The notes under the pieces were generated by a model, which was not told the origin of the DNA, made no database searches, and was given only the letters and a program-made list of their open reading frames with translations. Positions 15,680-23,799 of a stretch of DNA of 33,432 bases are shown one piece after another. The stretch covers positions 1 through 33,432 of the forward strand of contig CAYQDF010000026.1 in the NCBI GenBank assembly GCA_964416175.1, read 5' to 3'. The position numbers and the translations under genes were made by a program. Source of the DNA: CAYQDF01 sp964416175. Lineage in GTDB: Bacteria; Chloroflexota; Anaerolineae; Anaerolineales; UBA4823. The stretch's first letter is position 1. Every line of letters begins with the position of its first letter.

Positions 15680-16330
15680 ATGGATACCAACACCACGAAA
15701 ATCGAGATTGATGCCATCCGCTTCGCCGATCTGCTGGAAGCCGATGAGGAGTACAAGAATCCTTACAACGCGCAGATCGCCTCTCTGATTCGCGACCTGC
15801 TGCTCGCCCTCGGCGAGGATCCCGACCGGGACGGCCTCCGCCGGACCCCCGAACGCGTGGCGCGCATGTACGGGGAGCTCCTGGCTGGCTACAACACCGA
15901 TCTGGCTGCCCTGATCAATGGAGCTATCTTTGAAAGCGATTACCAGAACCTGGTCCTGGTCCGCGACATAGAGTACCACAGCCTCTGTGAACACCACATG
16001 CTCCCCTTTTCCGGGAAAGCTCACGTGGCGTACATCCCAAACGGCAGGATCATCGGTCTGTCGAAGATCCCCCGCCTGGTGGAGATGTTCGCCCGCCGTC
16101 TTCAAGTGCAGGAGAGGATGACTCAGGAGATCGCCAGCACGCTGCAAGAGGTGTTGGATCCCAAAGGCGTCGCAGTGCTCGCCGAGGGCAGTCACCTGTG
16201 CGCAGTGATGCGCGGCGTCAGACAGCCCAACCCGACGCTGGTGACCAGGGCCATGACGGGGGTTTTCGAGCGTGACGATCTTCGCAGGGAATTTTTCGAA
16301 CACCTGAACCGGAGCTCCGCGCCGAAATGA
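15680..16330 (+). CDS. folE: GTP cyclohydrolase I (FolE)
   Basis: 216 aa from ATG 15680 with GGAAAGG (15662-15668) upstream. Conserved features: LLLALGEDPDRDGLRRTPERVARMY, the zinc site YHSLCEHHMLPF (Cys103, His106) with the third ligand Cys174 in SHLCAVMRGV, GLSKIPRLVEMFARRLQVQERMT, and RQPNPTLVTRAMTG. It converts GTP to 7,8-dihydroneopterin triphosphate, the first step of folate synthesis. Together with thyA and folA upstream this makes a loose folate cluster; queuosine-type use of the product cannot be excluded. Confidence 0.97.
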   Translation: MDTNTTKIEIDAIRFADLLEADEEYKNPYNAQIASLIRDLLLALGEDPDRDGLRRTPERVARMYGELLAGYNTDLAALINGAIFESDYQNLVLVRDIEYHSLCEHHMLPFSGKAHVAYIPNGRIIGLSKIPRLVEMFARRLQVQERMTQEIASTLQEVLDPKGVAVLAEGSHLCAVMRGVRQPNPTLVTRAMTGVFERDDLRREFFEHLNRSSAPK

Positions 16331-16336
16331 TCGCGG

Positions 16337-16360
16337 TTTACCGGGGATAACAAGTATAAT
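16337..16360 (+). promoter_or_regulatory. possible promoter before the flavoprotein gene
   Basis: TATAAT at 16355-16360 is a good -10 box, but the nearest TTTACC (16337-16342) is only 12 bp away, so the -35 element is poor. It lies 25 nt after folE. Confidence 0.35.
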
Positions 16361-16412
16361 CTCGCCTCACTGCTGCGACGCGGATGAGGAACCACACCCG
16401 AAGGAGGTAATA

Positions 16413-17594
16413 ATGCCTGCCTACAAATACCTGATTATTGGCGGTGGGATGACTGCCGATGCAGCTGTTTCCGGCATCAAGGAGATCGATCCCGCGGGCT
16501 CGATCGGCCTGCTCAGCGCCGAACGTCACCCGCCCTACAATCGCCCACCCTTGAGCAAAGGCCTGTGGAAGGGCAAACCGTTGGAGAAGATCTTCCGTAA
16601 AGCCACCGAGGAGGGCGTGGAGATACACCTCTCGACGAACGTGCAGTCCATACAACCGCAGTCGAAGACTGTCATCGACGAGAACGGCGTGGCGTACACT
16701 TACGAAAAATTACTCATCGCGACCGGCGGGTCGCCGATCCGCTTGCCCTTTGGTGTTGAGGATGTCCTCTATTATCGCACCCTGGATGACTACCAGAATC
16801 TGCGAGCCCTGGCGGAGAAAGGCGGGAGGTTTGCGGTGATCGGCGGCGGCTTTATTGGCTCGGAGATCGCGGCTGCGCTGCGGAATGCCGGTCAGGAGGT
16901 GGTGATGGTGTTTCCCGATGAAGGGATCAGCGCCCGTCTCTTCCCCGCCGATCTCTCCCGGTCCATCAACGAGTACTACCGCCAGAAGGGCGTCGAGGTG
17001 CTCGCGGGAGAACTGGTAAGCGGCCTCGAGAGCCGCGGGGGGCAGCTGGTTCTCAAAATGAAAAGCGGCAACGAGCTCGAGGCAGATTACGCCGTCGGCG
17101 GGATCGGGATCCGTCCCAATATCGCACTCGCCGAGGCCGCCGGCATCCAGGTGGACAGAGCCGGCATCCTGGTCGACAATTACCTCCAGACGAGCATTCC
17201 CGATGTTTATGCGGCCGGAGACGTGGCGTATTTTTACAACCCCGCGCTGGACCAGCGGCTGCGGGTCGAACACGAGGACAATGCATTGACAGGCGGCAAA
17301 GTCGCCGGGCGCAACATGGCTGGTGAGCACACTGCCTACGAGCATCTCTCCTACTTCTACTCTGACCTGTTCGAACTGGGCTACGAGGCGGTCGGTGAGC
17401 TCAACCCCGAGCTCGAAACGTTTGCCGACTGGGAAGAACCGTACCGCAAAGGCGTCGTATATTACCTGCACGGCGGGAGGGTGCGCGGGGTCCTGTTGTG
17501 GGATATCTGGGGGCAGGTTGATTCCGCTCGCCGCCTGATCGCCGAACCAGGTCCGTTCACCCCGGCCGATCTCAGAGGCCGATTGCCCGAGTAG
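16413..17594 (+). CDS. FAD/NAD(P)-dependent oxidoreductase, ferredoxin-reductase/AIF-like
   Basis: 393 aa with a near-perfect AAGGAGGT ribosome binding site. FAD-binding GGG motif at residues 10-12, the conserved PPYNRPPLSKG segment (40-50) typical of BphA4/AIF-type reductases, NAD(P)-binding VIGGGFIGSEIA (142-153), the ATGG motif at 103-106, and YAAGDVAYF near the second FAD contact. The C-terminal part (SYFYSDLFELGYEAVGEL onwards) resembles the AIF-type third domain. It lacks the redox-active CxxC of disulfide reductases. It probably passes electrons from NAD(P)H to a ferredoxin or rubredoxin-like partner; no partner is encoded nearby. Confidence 0.85.
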   Translation: MPAYKYLIIGGGMTADAAVSGIKEIDPAGSIGLLSAERHPPYNRPPLSKGLWKGKPLEKIFRKATEEGVEIHLSTNVQSIQPQSKTVIDENGVAYTYEKLLIATGGSPIRLPFGVEDVLYYRTLDDYQNLRALAEKGGRFAVIGGGFIGSEIAAALRNAGQEVVMVFPDEGISARLFPADLSRSINEYYRQKGVEVLAGELVSGLESRGGQLVLKMKSGNELEADYAVGGIGIRPNIALAEAAGIQVDRAGILVDNYLQTSIPDVYAAGDVAYFYNPALDQRLRVEHEDNALTGGKVAGRNMAGEHTAYEHLSYFYSDLFELGYEAVGELNPELETFADWEEPYRKGVVYYLHGGRVRGVLLWDIWGQVDSARRLIAEPGPFTPADLRGRLPE

Positions 17595-17595
17595 A

Positions 17596-17625
17596 TTTAC
17601 ATTTTTCCACATCTTGCGCGATAAT
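17596..17625 (+). promoter_or_regulatory. possible promoter for the rhomboid-protease pair
   Basis: TTTACA (17596-17601), an 18-bp spacer and GATAAT (17620-17625) form a moderate vegetative promoter just after the flavoprotein stop codon. It would give a leader of ~40 nt. Confidence 0.45.
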
Positions 17626-17670
17626 TGAGTTCAGAAGATTCACACGCTGCGCTCTTACGAATAATCTGCC

Positions 17671-18366
17671 TTGATTCCCCTTAAAGATACCATTCGTTCG
17701 CGCTCCTTTCCGTTCGTCAACTGGCTGCTGATCGCTGCCAACCTGGTTGTGTTCCTATTCGAGAGCTCGCTCAGCCAGGGGCAGCTGAATCGGCTGTTTC
17801 TCAATTACGGCCTGGTGCCGGTCAGCTTCAACGCCACCAACCTGTCCTCAATCCTTACCATCTTCACCAGCATGTTCCTGCACGGCGGCTGGCTGCACCT
17901 GATCAATAACCTGTGGGCTCTATACATATTCGGAGACAACGTCGAAGACCGCATGGGCTCCGTCCGCTACCTGATCTTCTACCTGCTGTGCGGTATCATC
18001 GCAGGTGTGGCCCAGCTGCTGATCAATGCGGATCAGAGCGTCCCGGGGATTGGTGCCAGCGGGGCAATTGCCGGCGTTCTGGCAGCTTACCTGGCGCTTT
18101 TCCCGAGAGCGCGCGTGATCACGCTTGTCCTGCTTTTTTTCTTCCTCACATTTACCGAAATCCCGGCTTTGATCTACCTCGGTGTATGGTTCCTCATCCA
18201 GTTATTCTCCGGGTTGATGACCCTGGGTGCCCCCAGTAATATTGGGGGGATCGCATATTGGGCCCATATCGGCGGCTTCCTCGCCGGACTGCTCCTGGTG
18301 TTCCCCTTCGCCAGGCGACAGCGCGCCTACTACCGCTGGTATCCTGACGAATACCGCCCGTGGTGA
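17671..18366 (+). CDS. rhomboid family intramembrane serine protease
   Basis: 231 aa with TTG start (MIPLKD, the family's usual opening). At least six hydrophobic segments are visible. The catalytic pair is present: Ser130 in GIGASGAIAG and His199 in YWAHIGGFLAG; the HGGWLHLINN motif (71-80) on the second transmembrane helix supplies the oxyanion His/Asn. Rhomboids cleave transmembrane substrates within the lipid bilayer. The gene ends 15 bp before another membrane-linked serine protease, suggesting co-transcription. No clear Shine-Dalgarno is seen, so the start is less certain than the function. Confidence 0.92.
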   Translation: MIPLKDTIRSRSFPFVNWLLIAANLVVFLFESSLSQGQLNRLFLNYGLVPVSFNATNLSSILTIFTSMFLHGGWLHLINNLWALYIFGDNVEDRMGSVRYLIFYLLCGIIAGVAQLLINADQSVPGIGASGAIAGVLAAYLALFPRARVITLVLLFFFLTFTEIPALIYLGVWFLIQLFSGLMTLGAPSNIGGIAYWAHIGGFLAGLLLVFPFARRQRAYYRWYPDEYRPW

Positions 18367-18381
18367 TCTAAGGAGAGTATC

Positions 18382-19236
18382 GTGTCCATCTTCGATTTCT
18401 TTTGGATATTCTTCATCATCGCAACGCTGCAACCGGTCGTCCGCCAGAAGATGATCGAAGCAGCCCGTTTGAGATTGCTGAGAAAGATCGAGCAAAACCG
18501 AAACAGTCGCGTGATCGCTCTGATCCACCGCCAGGAGACGCTCAGCCTGCTCGGTTTCCCGATCGCGAGATATATCGACATAAACGATTCGGAAGAGGTC
18601 CTGCGCGCCATCAAACTGACCGATCCCCAGGTTCCGATCGACATTGTGCTGCACACGCCAGGCGGTCTCGTGCTGGCTGCCGAGCAGATCGCCATGGCCC
18701 TCTGTCGGCACCCGGCGAAGGTAACCGTATTCGTGCCGCACTACGCCCTCTCGGGGGGCACGCTCATCGCGCTCGCAGCGGATGAGATCGTGATGGACGA
18801 GAACGCTGTGCTGGGCCCGGTCGATCCCCAAATCGGTCAGTGGCCGGCAGTTTCCATCCTCAGCGTGATCGATCAAAAAGACAAGAACGAGATCGATGAC
18901 CAGACGCTGATCCTGGCAGACGTCGCCCGCAAGGCCATGGCTCAGGTCAAGGCATCGGTGACCGAAATCCTGACCAGCAACCGGATGGGTGAGCGGGCTG
19001 CCGAGATCGCCGGGATCCTTACGAGCGGCAACTGGACTCACGATTATCCGATCAGCGCCGCAGAGCTGCAGTCATTGGGCCTGCCCGTGAGCACAACCAT
19101 GCCCACTGAAATCTACCAGCTGATGAACCTGTTCCCCCAGGCGGGGCCGCGCCGCCCGTCGGTCGAGTACATCCCTCTGCCTTATACTCCGCCAGCGAGA
19201 GAACCCCAGGGCGGCCGTCGCGGAGCGCGAGATTAA
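18382..19236 (+). CDS. ClpP-fold membrane-anchored serine protease (SDH_sah family)
   Basis: 284 aa with GTG start and AAGGAGA upstream. Residues 4-20 are a hydrophobic N-terminal segment, probably a membrane anchor. The body has the ClpP/crotonase-like fold of the 'serine dehydrogenase proteinase' family: IVLHTPGGLVLAAEQIA (88-104), the putative nucleophile Ser124 in YALSGGTLIALAADEI, and MDENAVLGPVDPQIG. The C-terminus is proline- and arginine-rich and likely flexible. The family name derives from a proteolytic activity described for one member; the real substrates are unknown. Membrane protein quality control together with the rhomboid upstream is an inference. Confidence 0.85.
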   Translation: MSIFDFFWIFFIIATLQPVVRQKMIEAARLRLLRKIEQNRNSRVIALIHRQETLSLLGFPIARYIDINDSEEVLRAIKLTDPQVPIDIVLHTPGGLVLAAEQIAMALCRHPAKVTVFVPHYALSGGTLIALAADEIVMDENAVLGPVDPQIGQWPAVSILSVIDQKDKNEIDDQTLILADVARKAMAQVKASVTEILTSNRMGERAAEIAGILTSGNWTHDYPISAAELQSLGLPVSTTMPTEIYQLMNLFPQAGPRRPSVEYIPLPYTPPAREPQGGRRGARD

Positions 19237-19272
19237 GACAGCTCAATCTGAGAACCTAGGCACAATTCCTTC

Positions 19273-19309
19273 GGCAGGTATGGAAACCTGCCCAATGCAG
19301 GGCAGCTTT
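19273..19309 (+). terminator. hairpin pair with overlapping arms, terminator-like
   Basis: GGCAGGT (19273-19279) pairs with ACCTGCC (19286-19292); alternatively CTGCCC (19288-19293) pairs with GGGCAG (19300-19305), followed by CTTTT. The second hairpin could terminate transcription from the protease gene. The two structures share an arm and exclude each other. Confidence 0.5.
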
Positions 19310-19356
19310 TGATAAGCGTCAGGCATACCAGATAAATACCAAGGAAACACAGCCAA

Positions 19357-19632
19357 TTGAAGAACACCTATCAACAACTCCTCGAAATTTTCCGGGAAGC
19401 CAAAAACACCCACGCACAAGCCTTCGCAGCCGCCAACGGTCAGGATCCTGAATGGCTGCTGTGATACGCAGATTTCCTGATGAAGCCCCTCGGAGAGGTG
19501 CTGTCCGCCAGCTTCACAAAGAGCGAACTGGTCTATCTGTTCGTCCTGGCTGATAAAGAGCAAATGCTGCGCGCCCCAGGCGCCGATTGGGCCGGTTATT
19601 ATGCCCGCTTCTTCGCCGAGCGTTTCACCTGA
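19357..19632 (+). pseudogene. small protein gene interrupted by one in-frame TGA
   Basis: A 92-codon frame starting at TTG 19357 (AAGGAAA upstream) reads as a coherent small helical protein: LLEIFREAKNTHAQAFAA ... DPEWLL, then TGA at 19462-19464, then YADFLMKPLGEVLSASFT ... LVYLFVLADKEQ ... WAGYYARFFAERFT and a stop. The two halves fit together, with many aromatic residues. From memory, related short hypothetical proteins have a W-x-x-W-Y-A-D-type sequence here, so the TGA most likely replaces a TGG Trp codon. It is either a nonsense mutation, a sequencing error or (unlikely) recoding. No function is assigned. Confidence 0.6.
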
Positions 19633-19680
19633 TAAAATATCTTCCGGGCGGAGGTTCGCTCCCGCTCACCGGTCTAAACT

Positions 19681-19730
19681 TTAGGAGTTACGCAGTTCAG
19701 GAGAAATTGCTCCAACTGCGTAAGTCCTGA
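19681..19730. repeat. 50-bp palindromic element resembling paired transposon ends
   Basis: TTAGGAGTTACGCAGTT (19681-19697) and AACTGCGTAAGTCCTGA (19714-19730) are inverted copies with two mismatches, 10 bp of them perfect. The core adds GGAG/CTCC. GGACTTACGCA-type ends are familiar from insertion sequences and miniature elements in other phyla. No transposase is present, so this may be a solo miniature element or a remnant. Confidence 0.55.
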
Positions 19731-19768
19731 GCTTATTGGTTTTCAGTGCAGTAACAGGAGAGAGTTTC

Positions 19769-20158
19769 ATGGCGTACATGGACGAATACGTCATTCGACA
19801 GCTGCTGGAGGCGGTCAACCAGAGGGATATGGATCCTGCCTTAAAACTCGTCGCTGAAGATTGCGTCCTGCATGTTCCCGGGAAAAACCGCATCTCCGGC
19901 GAATACCGCGGCAAAGAGGGAATGAGGGATTTTTGGAATACCCAGATCGACCTCACCCACGGGAGCTTCGCGGCCCAGATGGTCAGCGTGCTTCGGGGAG
20001 AAGGGCACCTTGGACTGATCCTGGAGCTCAGTGCTGAACGCGACGGCAAGACTTCTTCCTGGCGGCGGGTCAACCATTACCAGATCATCGAAGGGAGGAT
20101 CGTCGAGGGCTGGATTTACGAAAGCAACCAGTACATCGTCGACGAAATATTCGCATAA
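19769..20158 (+). CDS. SnoaL/NTF2-like domain protein
   Basis: 129 aa from ATG 19769 with AGGAGAGAG upstream. The pattern fits the NTF2-like cone fold: a leading helix (VIRQLLEAVNQRDMDPALKLVAEDC), the strand VLHVPGKNRISGEYRGKEGMRDFW, and the end RRVNHYQIIEGRIVEGWIYESNQ. Members include polyketide cyclases, isomerases and non-enzymatic ligand-binding proteins. The specific role is unknown. It is followed closely by a hot-dog thioesterase gene, so both may handle small hydrophobic or CoA-linked compounds, which is an inference. Confidence 0.8.
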   Translation: MAYMDEYVIRQLLEAVNQRDMDPALKLVAEDCVLHVPGKNRISGEYRGKEGMRDFWNTQIDLTHGSFAAQMVSVLRGEGHLGLILELSAERDGKTSSWRRVNHYQIIEGRIVEGWIYESNQYIVDEIFA

Positions 20159-20179
20159 TCGAGAACGGTGTGGGAGACC

Positions 20180-20650
20180 ATGGAAGAAAAGGCATTTCAA
20201 GATTACTACCCCGACCAGCTCAGCTACTGCTACGGATGCGGCCGGCTGAACGAACACGGCCACCAGATCAAAAGCTATTGGGACGGCGATGAAACGGTCT
20301 GCGTTTTCCAACCCAAACCCTACCACACCGCCATCCCGGGCTATGTTTACGGCGGTCTCATCGCTTCGCTGATCGACTGCCACTCCACGGGGACTGCAGC
20401 CGCAGCTGCCTACCGGGAGCAGGGGCGCTCGATGGACAGCGACCCTCCGCTGCGCTTCCTGACCGCCTCGCTGCACGTCGACTACCTGCGCCCAACACCG
20501 ATCACGGGGCCTCTCGAAGTGCGCGGCCGGGTGAAAGAGATCAAAGGCCGGAAGGTCGTCGTCACGACCACGCTCTACGCGGGAGGCGCGGCGTGTGCCC
20601 GAGGCGAGGTCGTCGCCGTGCAGATGCCGGACGACCTGCTCCCCGGATAG
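20180..20650 (+). CDS. PaaI-type hot-dog fold thioesterase
   Basis: 156 aa from ATG 20180 (GTG 20168 would add four residues). An N-terminal CYGCGRLNEHGHQI segment (CxxCG...GL-like) is followed by the hot-dog core: HTAIPGYVYGGLIASLIDCHSTGTA, in which the conserved G-G-x-x-x-x-x-x-D pattern supplies the catalytic Asp, and the strand SLHVDYLRPTPI. These enzymes hydrolyse acyl- or aryl-CoA thioesters. The paired Cys residues could bind a metal. It is 21 nt downstream of the SnoaL-like gene and probably in the same transcript. Confidence 0.85.
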   Translation: MEEKAFQDYYPDQLSYCYGCGRLNEHGHQIKSYWDGDETVCVFQPKPYHTAIPGYVYGGLIASLIDCHSTGTAAAAAYREQGRSMDSDPPLRFLTASLHVDYLRPTPITGPLEVRGRVKEIKGRKVVVTTTLYAGGAACARGEVVAVQMPDDLLPG

Positions 20651-20677
20651 ACAAAAATCTGCTTTGATAACAGCCGG

Positions 20678-20707
20678 GGAAGACTGGCAGGAAAGCCATC
20701 TTCCTTA
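20678..20707. terminator. possible bidirectional terminator between converging genes
   Basis: GGAAGA-C-TGGC (20678-20688) pairs with GCCA-TCTTCC (20695-20704): 10 bp with one bulge and loop AGGAAA. The T-run after it is weak. It sits between the ends of the thioesterase gene and the histidine kinase gene. Confidence 0.4.
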
Positions 20708-20727
20708 TCCCTTGCCCCACTGGGAAG

Positions 20728-23700
20728 CTACTCAGAATCCGCCACAGGGATGGTGAAATGGAATGTCGTCCCCTTGCCGGGGGTGCTTTCGAACCAGATC
20801 GCCCCACCCTGCATCTCGACCAGGCGCCGGGTGATGTTCAATCCCAGCCCGGTGCCGGTAACTTCGCGAACTTTCGGGTCCTCAGAGCGGAAGAACTGCT
20901 GGAAGACCTTTCTCTGGTCCTCCGGGCTGATGCCGATGCCGTTATCAGCCACGGAAACGTGGACCACCTGGGGCGCGCCATCCGAATCCCACTGGTTGTC
21001 GACGACCCTGGCCTGAATCACGAGACGCCCGCCTCGGGGGGTGTATTTGTGCGCGTTGCTGAGCAGGTTAGTCAGGATCTGGACCAGCCGGGTGTTATCC
21101 CCCCAGACCAGCGGCATAGGTTCCCCTTCCGGCAGCAGTATCGCAAGACTCTGCCCCTTCTCTTCGATCTGTTTACGCAGCGTGCGCGCCACCTCATTAA
21201 CTATATCAACGAATGAGACTGCGGAGAACTGCAGGCGCAGCTGCCCTGCTTCAATGCGAGAGATGTCCTGCAAATCGGAAACCAGCGTGCTCATCCGGTT
21301 GGCATTGGAGCGGATGGTAGCCAGGAAGCGCCCCTGCCCTTCGCTCACCGGCCCCACGGCTCCACTGATCAGCAGATCGCTGTACCCCTTAATAGAAGTC
21401 AGCGGGTTCTTCAATTCATGCGCCACCGAGGAGACAAACTGGCTCTTCGCCAGGTTCGCAGCCTGTACGGCCGCATACAGTTGGGCATTGGAGAAAGCGA
21501 TCGCAGCATGATCGCTCAACCGGGAAAGGAAGGCCGTAACTTCCTCCGGGAACGCCTCGGTAGAAGCCGATTCCAGGAGGATCACCCCAATCACCCGCTG
21601 ATCCCTCCGCACCGGTACGACCAGCTGGTGCCTCGCCCCAGGAGAGAAGCAGCCGGGCGCTTTGCCAGGGATGATCTGTTGATCATCGCCAGCCCCTCTC
21701 CGGCTGACACTCTGGAATTCGCTCGCCGGGTGCGGGTCGAACGCAGCACACTGTATCGTCCCGCTCTCGATTGCCGCGTTCACCGTGGGGATATCCTCCG
21801 GTAAAAAGCTGATGGCGGAATCGGCAGATTCTCCCGCGATCCCCTCGGCAGCCATCACCCTGACACCATCAGCCTCGATAAGCCCCACCAGTCCGGCCTG
21901 CGCTTTGGACTGGTTGAGCGACCACTCGAGGGTGATCCGCATCGCCCGTTCGAGGTCCAGACCGGCATTCAGCTCCCGATCGATGCGCTGCATCACAGAG
22001 AGCTCTCCAACCCGGGCTGCCAGGGCCTGGTCAGTCTGCGTGTACAGCCGGGCGTTCTCGATCGCCACAGCCGCCTGACCTGCGAACGCAGTCAGCAATT
22101 CAAGGTCGTCCCAGTTGAACGGCGAGTGATCTTTCTTGTTTAATACTTCCAGCACACCGATCACCCGGTCCTTGATCTCCAACGGGACGACCAGCAAATC
22201 CTTTGTCGAGTATCCGGTCTGACGGTCGGTGTTGTACCAGTCCGCACTCCGGCGCGCATCGTTTTGAATGATCGGCTGGCGAGTCTTAACCGCTTTTCCA
22301 ACCAGCCCGGCGCCGGATGGAAGACGCTGCCCCACCAGATCAGCCCCCACCGGCCCAAGCGCAACCGTGAAGACCAGTTCACCGGTGTGTTCATCCACCA
22401 GGAGCAGGCTGCCAGATTCGCAGTCCAGGATCTCCACGGCGCTCTGCAGGATGCGCTCCAGCAAAGGGTCCAGGTCAAGGGTCGAGGTCAGGCTGCGGGT
22501 CAAATCATTCAGCGTAGACATCTGTCTGGCGCGCAGTTCGGATTCCTCGAGGAAGCGCGCTTTCAGGATTGCTCCCGCCAGCAGGTCCGCCAGCGCCTGG
22601 AGCAGGTTCACCTGGTCCGGGGTATAAGATACCAGCGGATCCCGGCACCCCAGGCTGACTGCGCCGATGGTATCCGTCCCAGAATTGAGCGGGAGGCTCA
22701 TCCAGGCGTGAATTTCCGCCGTCGCAGGAGTGATGCCTCGAGCGGCGCACTCCCTGGCGTATTCGTCGGTGACGATTGGCCGGCGCGTGCGAATCGCCTC
22801 CGCGTCGAGGCATTCCCCGATCCCGAGCACGGTGTTTTCCTGCTCCGACAGGCGCTCGTCGTTTTCCAGATAAAACACATGCGTGAACCGCTGTCCGTGT
22901 TCGTCGCCGAATGTGATGTGAAAATCGGTGATCGGGAGCAACCGGCTGATTTGCGCATAATACATCTCCAGCAGGTCATCGAAGGCGACGGTGATATTGA
23001 TTCCCTGCGCCATGCGGGCGATGGTATCCATCTCCTGGACGCGTCGCTCGAGCACTCCGACGACCCGGGCGCGCTCCAAAGCCAGCCCGGCCAGATCGCA
23101 CAGCGCTTCAAGATATTCGATGGCCTCCGGGGTGTAGGGTTCACCGGAAATCCGCCTGCCGAGCGCCAGCCACCCTGCCAGACCCGATGGACCACTTATC
23201 GGTAAGAATAGTTCCGCCCCTAACAATGCCAGGCGCGCTGGTTCTGAGTGGAAGAACTGGGAAAGCGCGCCGCCTTCCCTCAAATATACCGGCTCCCTCC
23301 GCTGGGAGAGTGTTTGGACCAGCGAGCTGTTTGAAGAGAACCGGAGATCGCTCGTCGGGCGGCCACTCTGGTCTGGAGCTGCCGAGTAATACCCACCGAA
23401 ATCTGTGTAGGTGTAGATGTGTAAAATCGAAGGAGCCAGGACATCATCGACGTAATCCCGGAAAAGGCTCAGGCTGGCTTCGGCAACCCCTGTCTTCACC
23501 AGCTTGCGGCTGAACTCCAGCAGGAGTTCACGGTAGGCGCTTCGCCCCCTGAAGAAGACCGCATCGATCCTCTTTTGGAGCGGCAGGCGGAACGGCTGGA
23601 CCGCCATTGCCAGGAGGAATACCGTCGCACCGATCACCAGCGGGTTGTCCACCGCCGGCGATTCCCCGAAAACCAGGCTGAGTCCCCCAATGATTAATGC

Positions 23701-23793
23701 ATACCCGAACGCCGCCATCCCCGTCAATATCACCAGCAAGGTCCCCCGACTTAAAATATGAGCTGGGACAATGGGACGATATTTCAGTATCAT
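20728..23793 (-). CDS. multi-GAF sensor histidine kinase
   Basis: 1021 aa. Two hydrophobic segments (~19-43 and ~50-68) anchor it in the membrane. The next part carries about four GAF-like domains (~80-245, ~250-415, ~425-590, ~600-760), the third being the clearest (LDCESGSLLLVDEHTGELVF). The HisKA domain has the phosphoacceptor His792 in SSVAHELKNPLTSIKGY; the HATPase domain (~893-1018) has N-box NLLSNAHKY, DNGIGI (G1) and GTGLGLNI (G2). There is no receiver domain and no adjacent response regulator, so it is an orphan kinase. The segment KYRP...ILSRGTLL and RLPLQKRIDAVFFRG resembles only the C-terminal part of the multi-TM sensor region of related Chloroflexota kinases, so the N-terminus appears shortened. 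The signal is unknown. Confidence 0.92.
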   Translation of the reverse strand: MILKYRPIVPAHILSRGTLLVILTGMAAFGYALIIGGLSLVFGESPAVDNPLVIGATVFLLAMAVQPFRLPLQKRIDAVFFRGRSAYRELLLEFSRKLVKTGVAEASLSLFRDYVDDVLAPSILHIYTYTDFGGYYSAAPDQSGRPTSDLRFSSNSSLVQTLSQRREPVYLREGGALSQFFHSEPARLALLGAELFLPISGPSGLAGWLALGRRISGEPYTPEAIEYLEALCDLAGLALERARVVGVLERRVQEMDTIARMAQGINITVAFDDLLEMYYAQISRLLPITDFHITFGDEHGQRFTHVFYLENDERLSEQENTVLGIGECLDAEAIRTRRPIVTDEYARECAARGITPATAEIHAWMSLPLNSGTDTIGAVSLGCRDPLVSYTPDQVNLLQALADLLAGAILKARFLEESELRARQMSTLNDLTRSLTSTLDLDPLLERILQSAVEILDCESGSLLLVDEHTGELVFTVALGPVGADLVGQRLPSGAGLVGKAVKTRQPIIQNDARRSADWYNTDRQTGYSTKDLLVVPLEIKDRVIGVLEVLNKKDHSPFNWDDLELLTAFAGQAAVAIENARLYTQTDQALAARVGELSVMQRIDRELNAGLDLERAMRITLEWSLNQSKAQAGLVGLIEADGVRVMAAEGIAGESADSAISFLPEDIPTVNAAIESGTIQCAAFDPHPASEFQSVSRRGAGDDQQIIPGKAPGCFSPGARHQLVVPVRRDQRVIGVILLESASTEAFPEEVTAFLSRLSDHAAIAFSNAQLYAAVQAANLAKSQFVSSVAHELKNPLTSIKGYSDLLISGAVGPVSEGQGRFLATIRSNANRMSTLVSDLQDISRIEAGQLRLQFSAVSFVDIVNEVARTLRKQIEEKGQSLAILLPEGEPMPLVWGDNTRLVQILTNLLSNAHKYTPRGGRLVIQARVVDNQWDSDGAPQVVHVSVADNGIGISPEDQRKVFQQFFRSEDPKVREVTGTGLGLNITRRLVEMQGGAIWFESTPGKGTTFHFTIPVADSE

Positions 23794-23799
23794 GGTCAG

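Noticed and set aside
19462..19510. Selenocysteine recoding of the TGA in the small interrupted gene
   Set aside because: No convincing bacterial SECIS stem-loop directly after the TGA; the position fits a Trp codon better than a Cys/Sec.
20728..23793. Phytochrome-type photoreceptor
   Set aside because: The GAF-like domains lack the bilin-binding Cys-His context and the PAS-GAF-PHY order that would support a chromophore.
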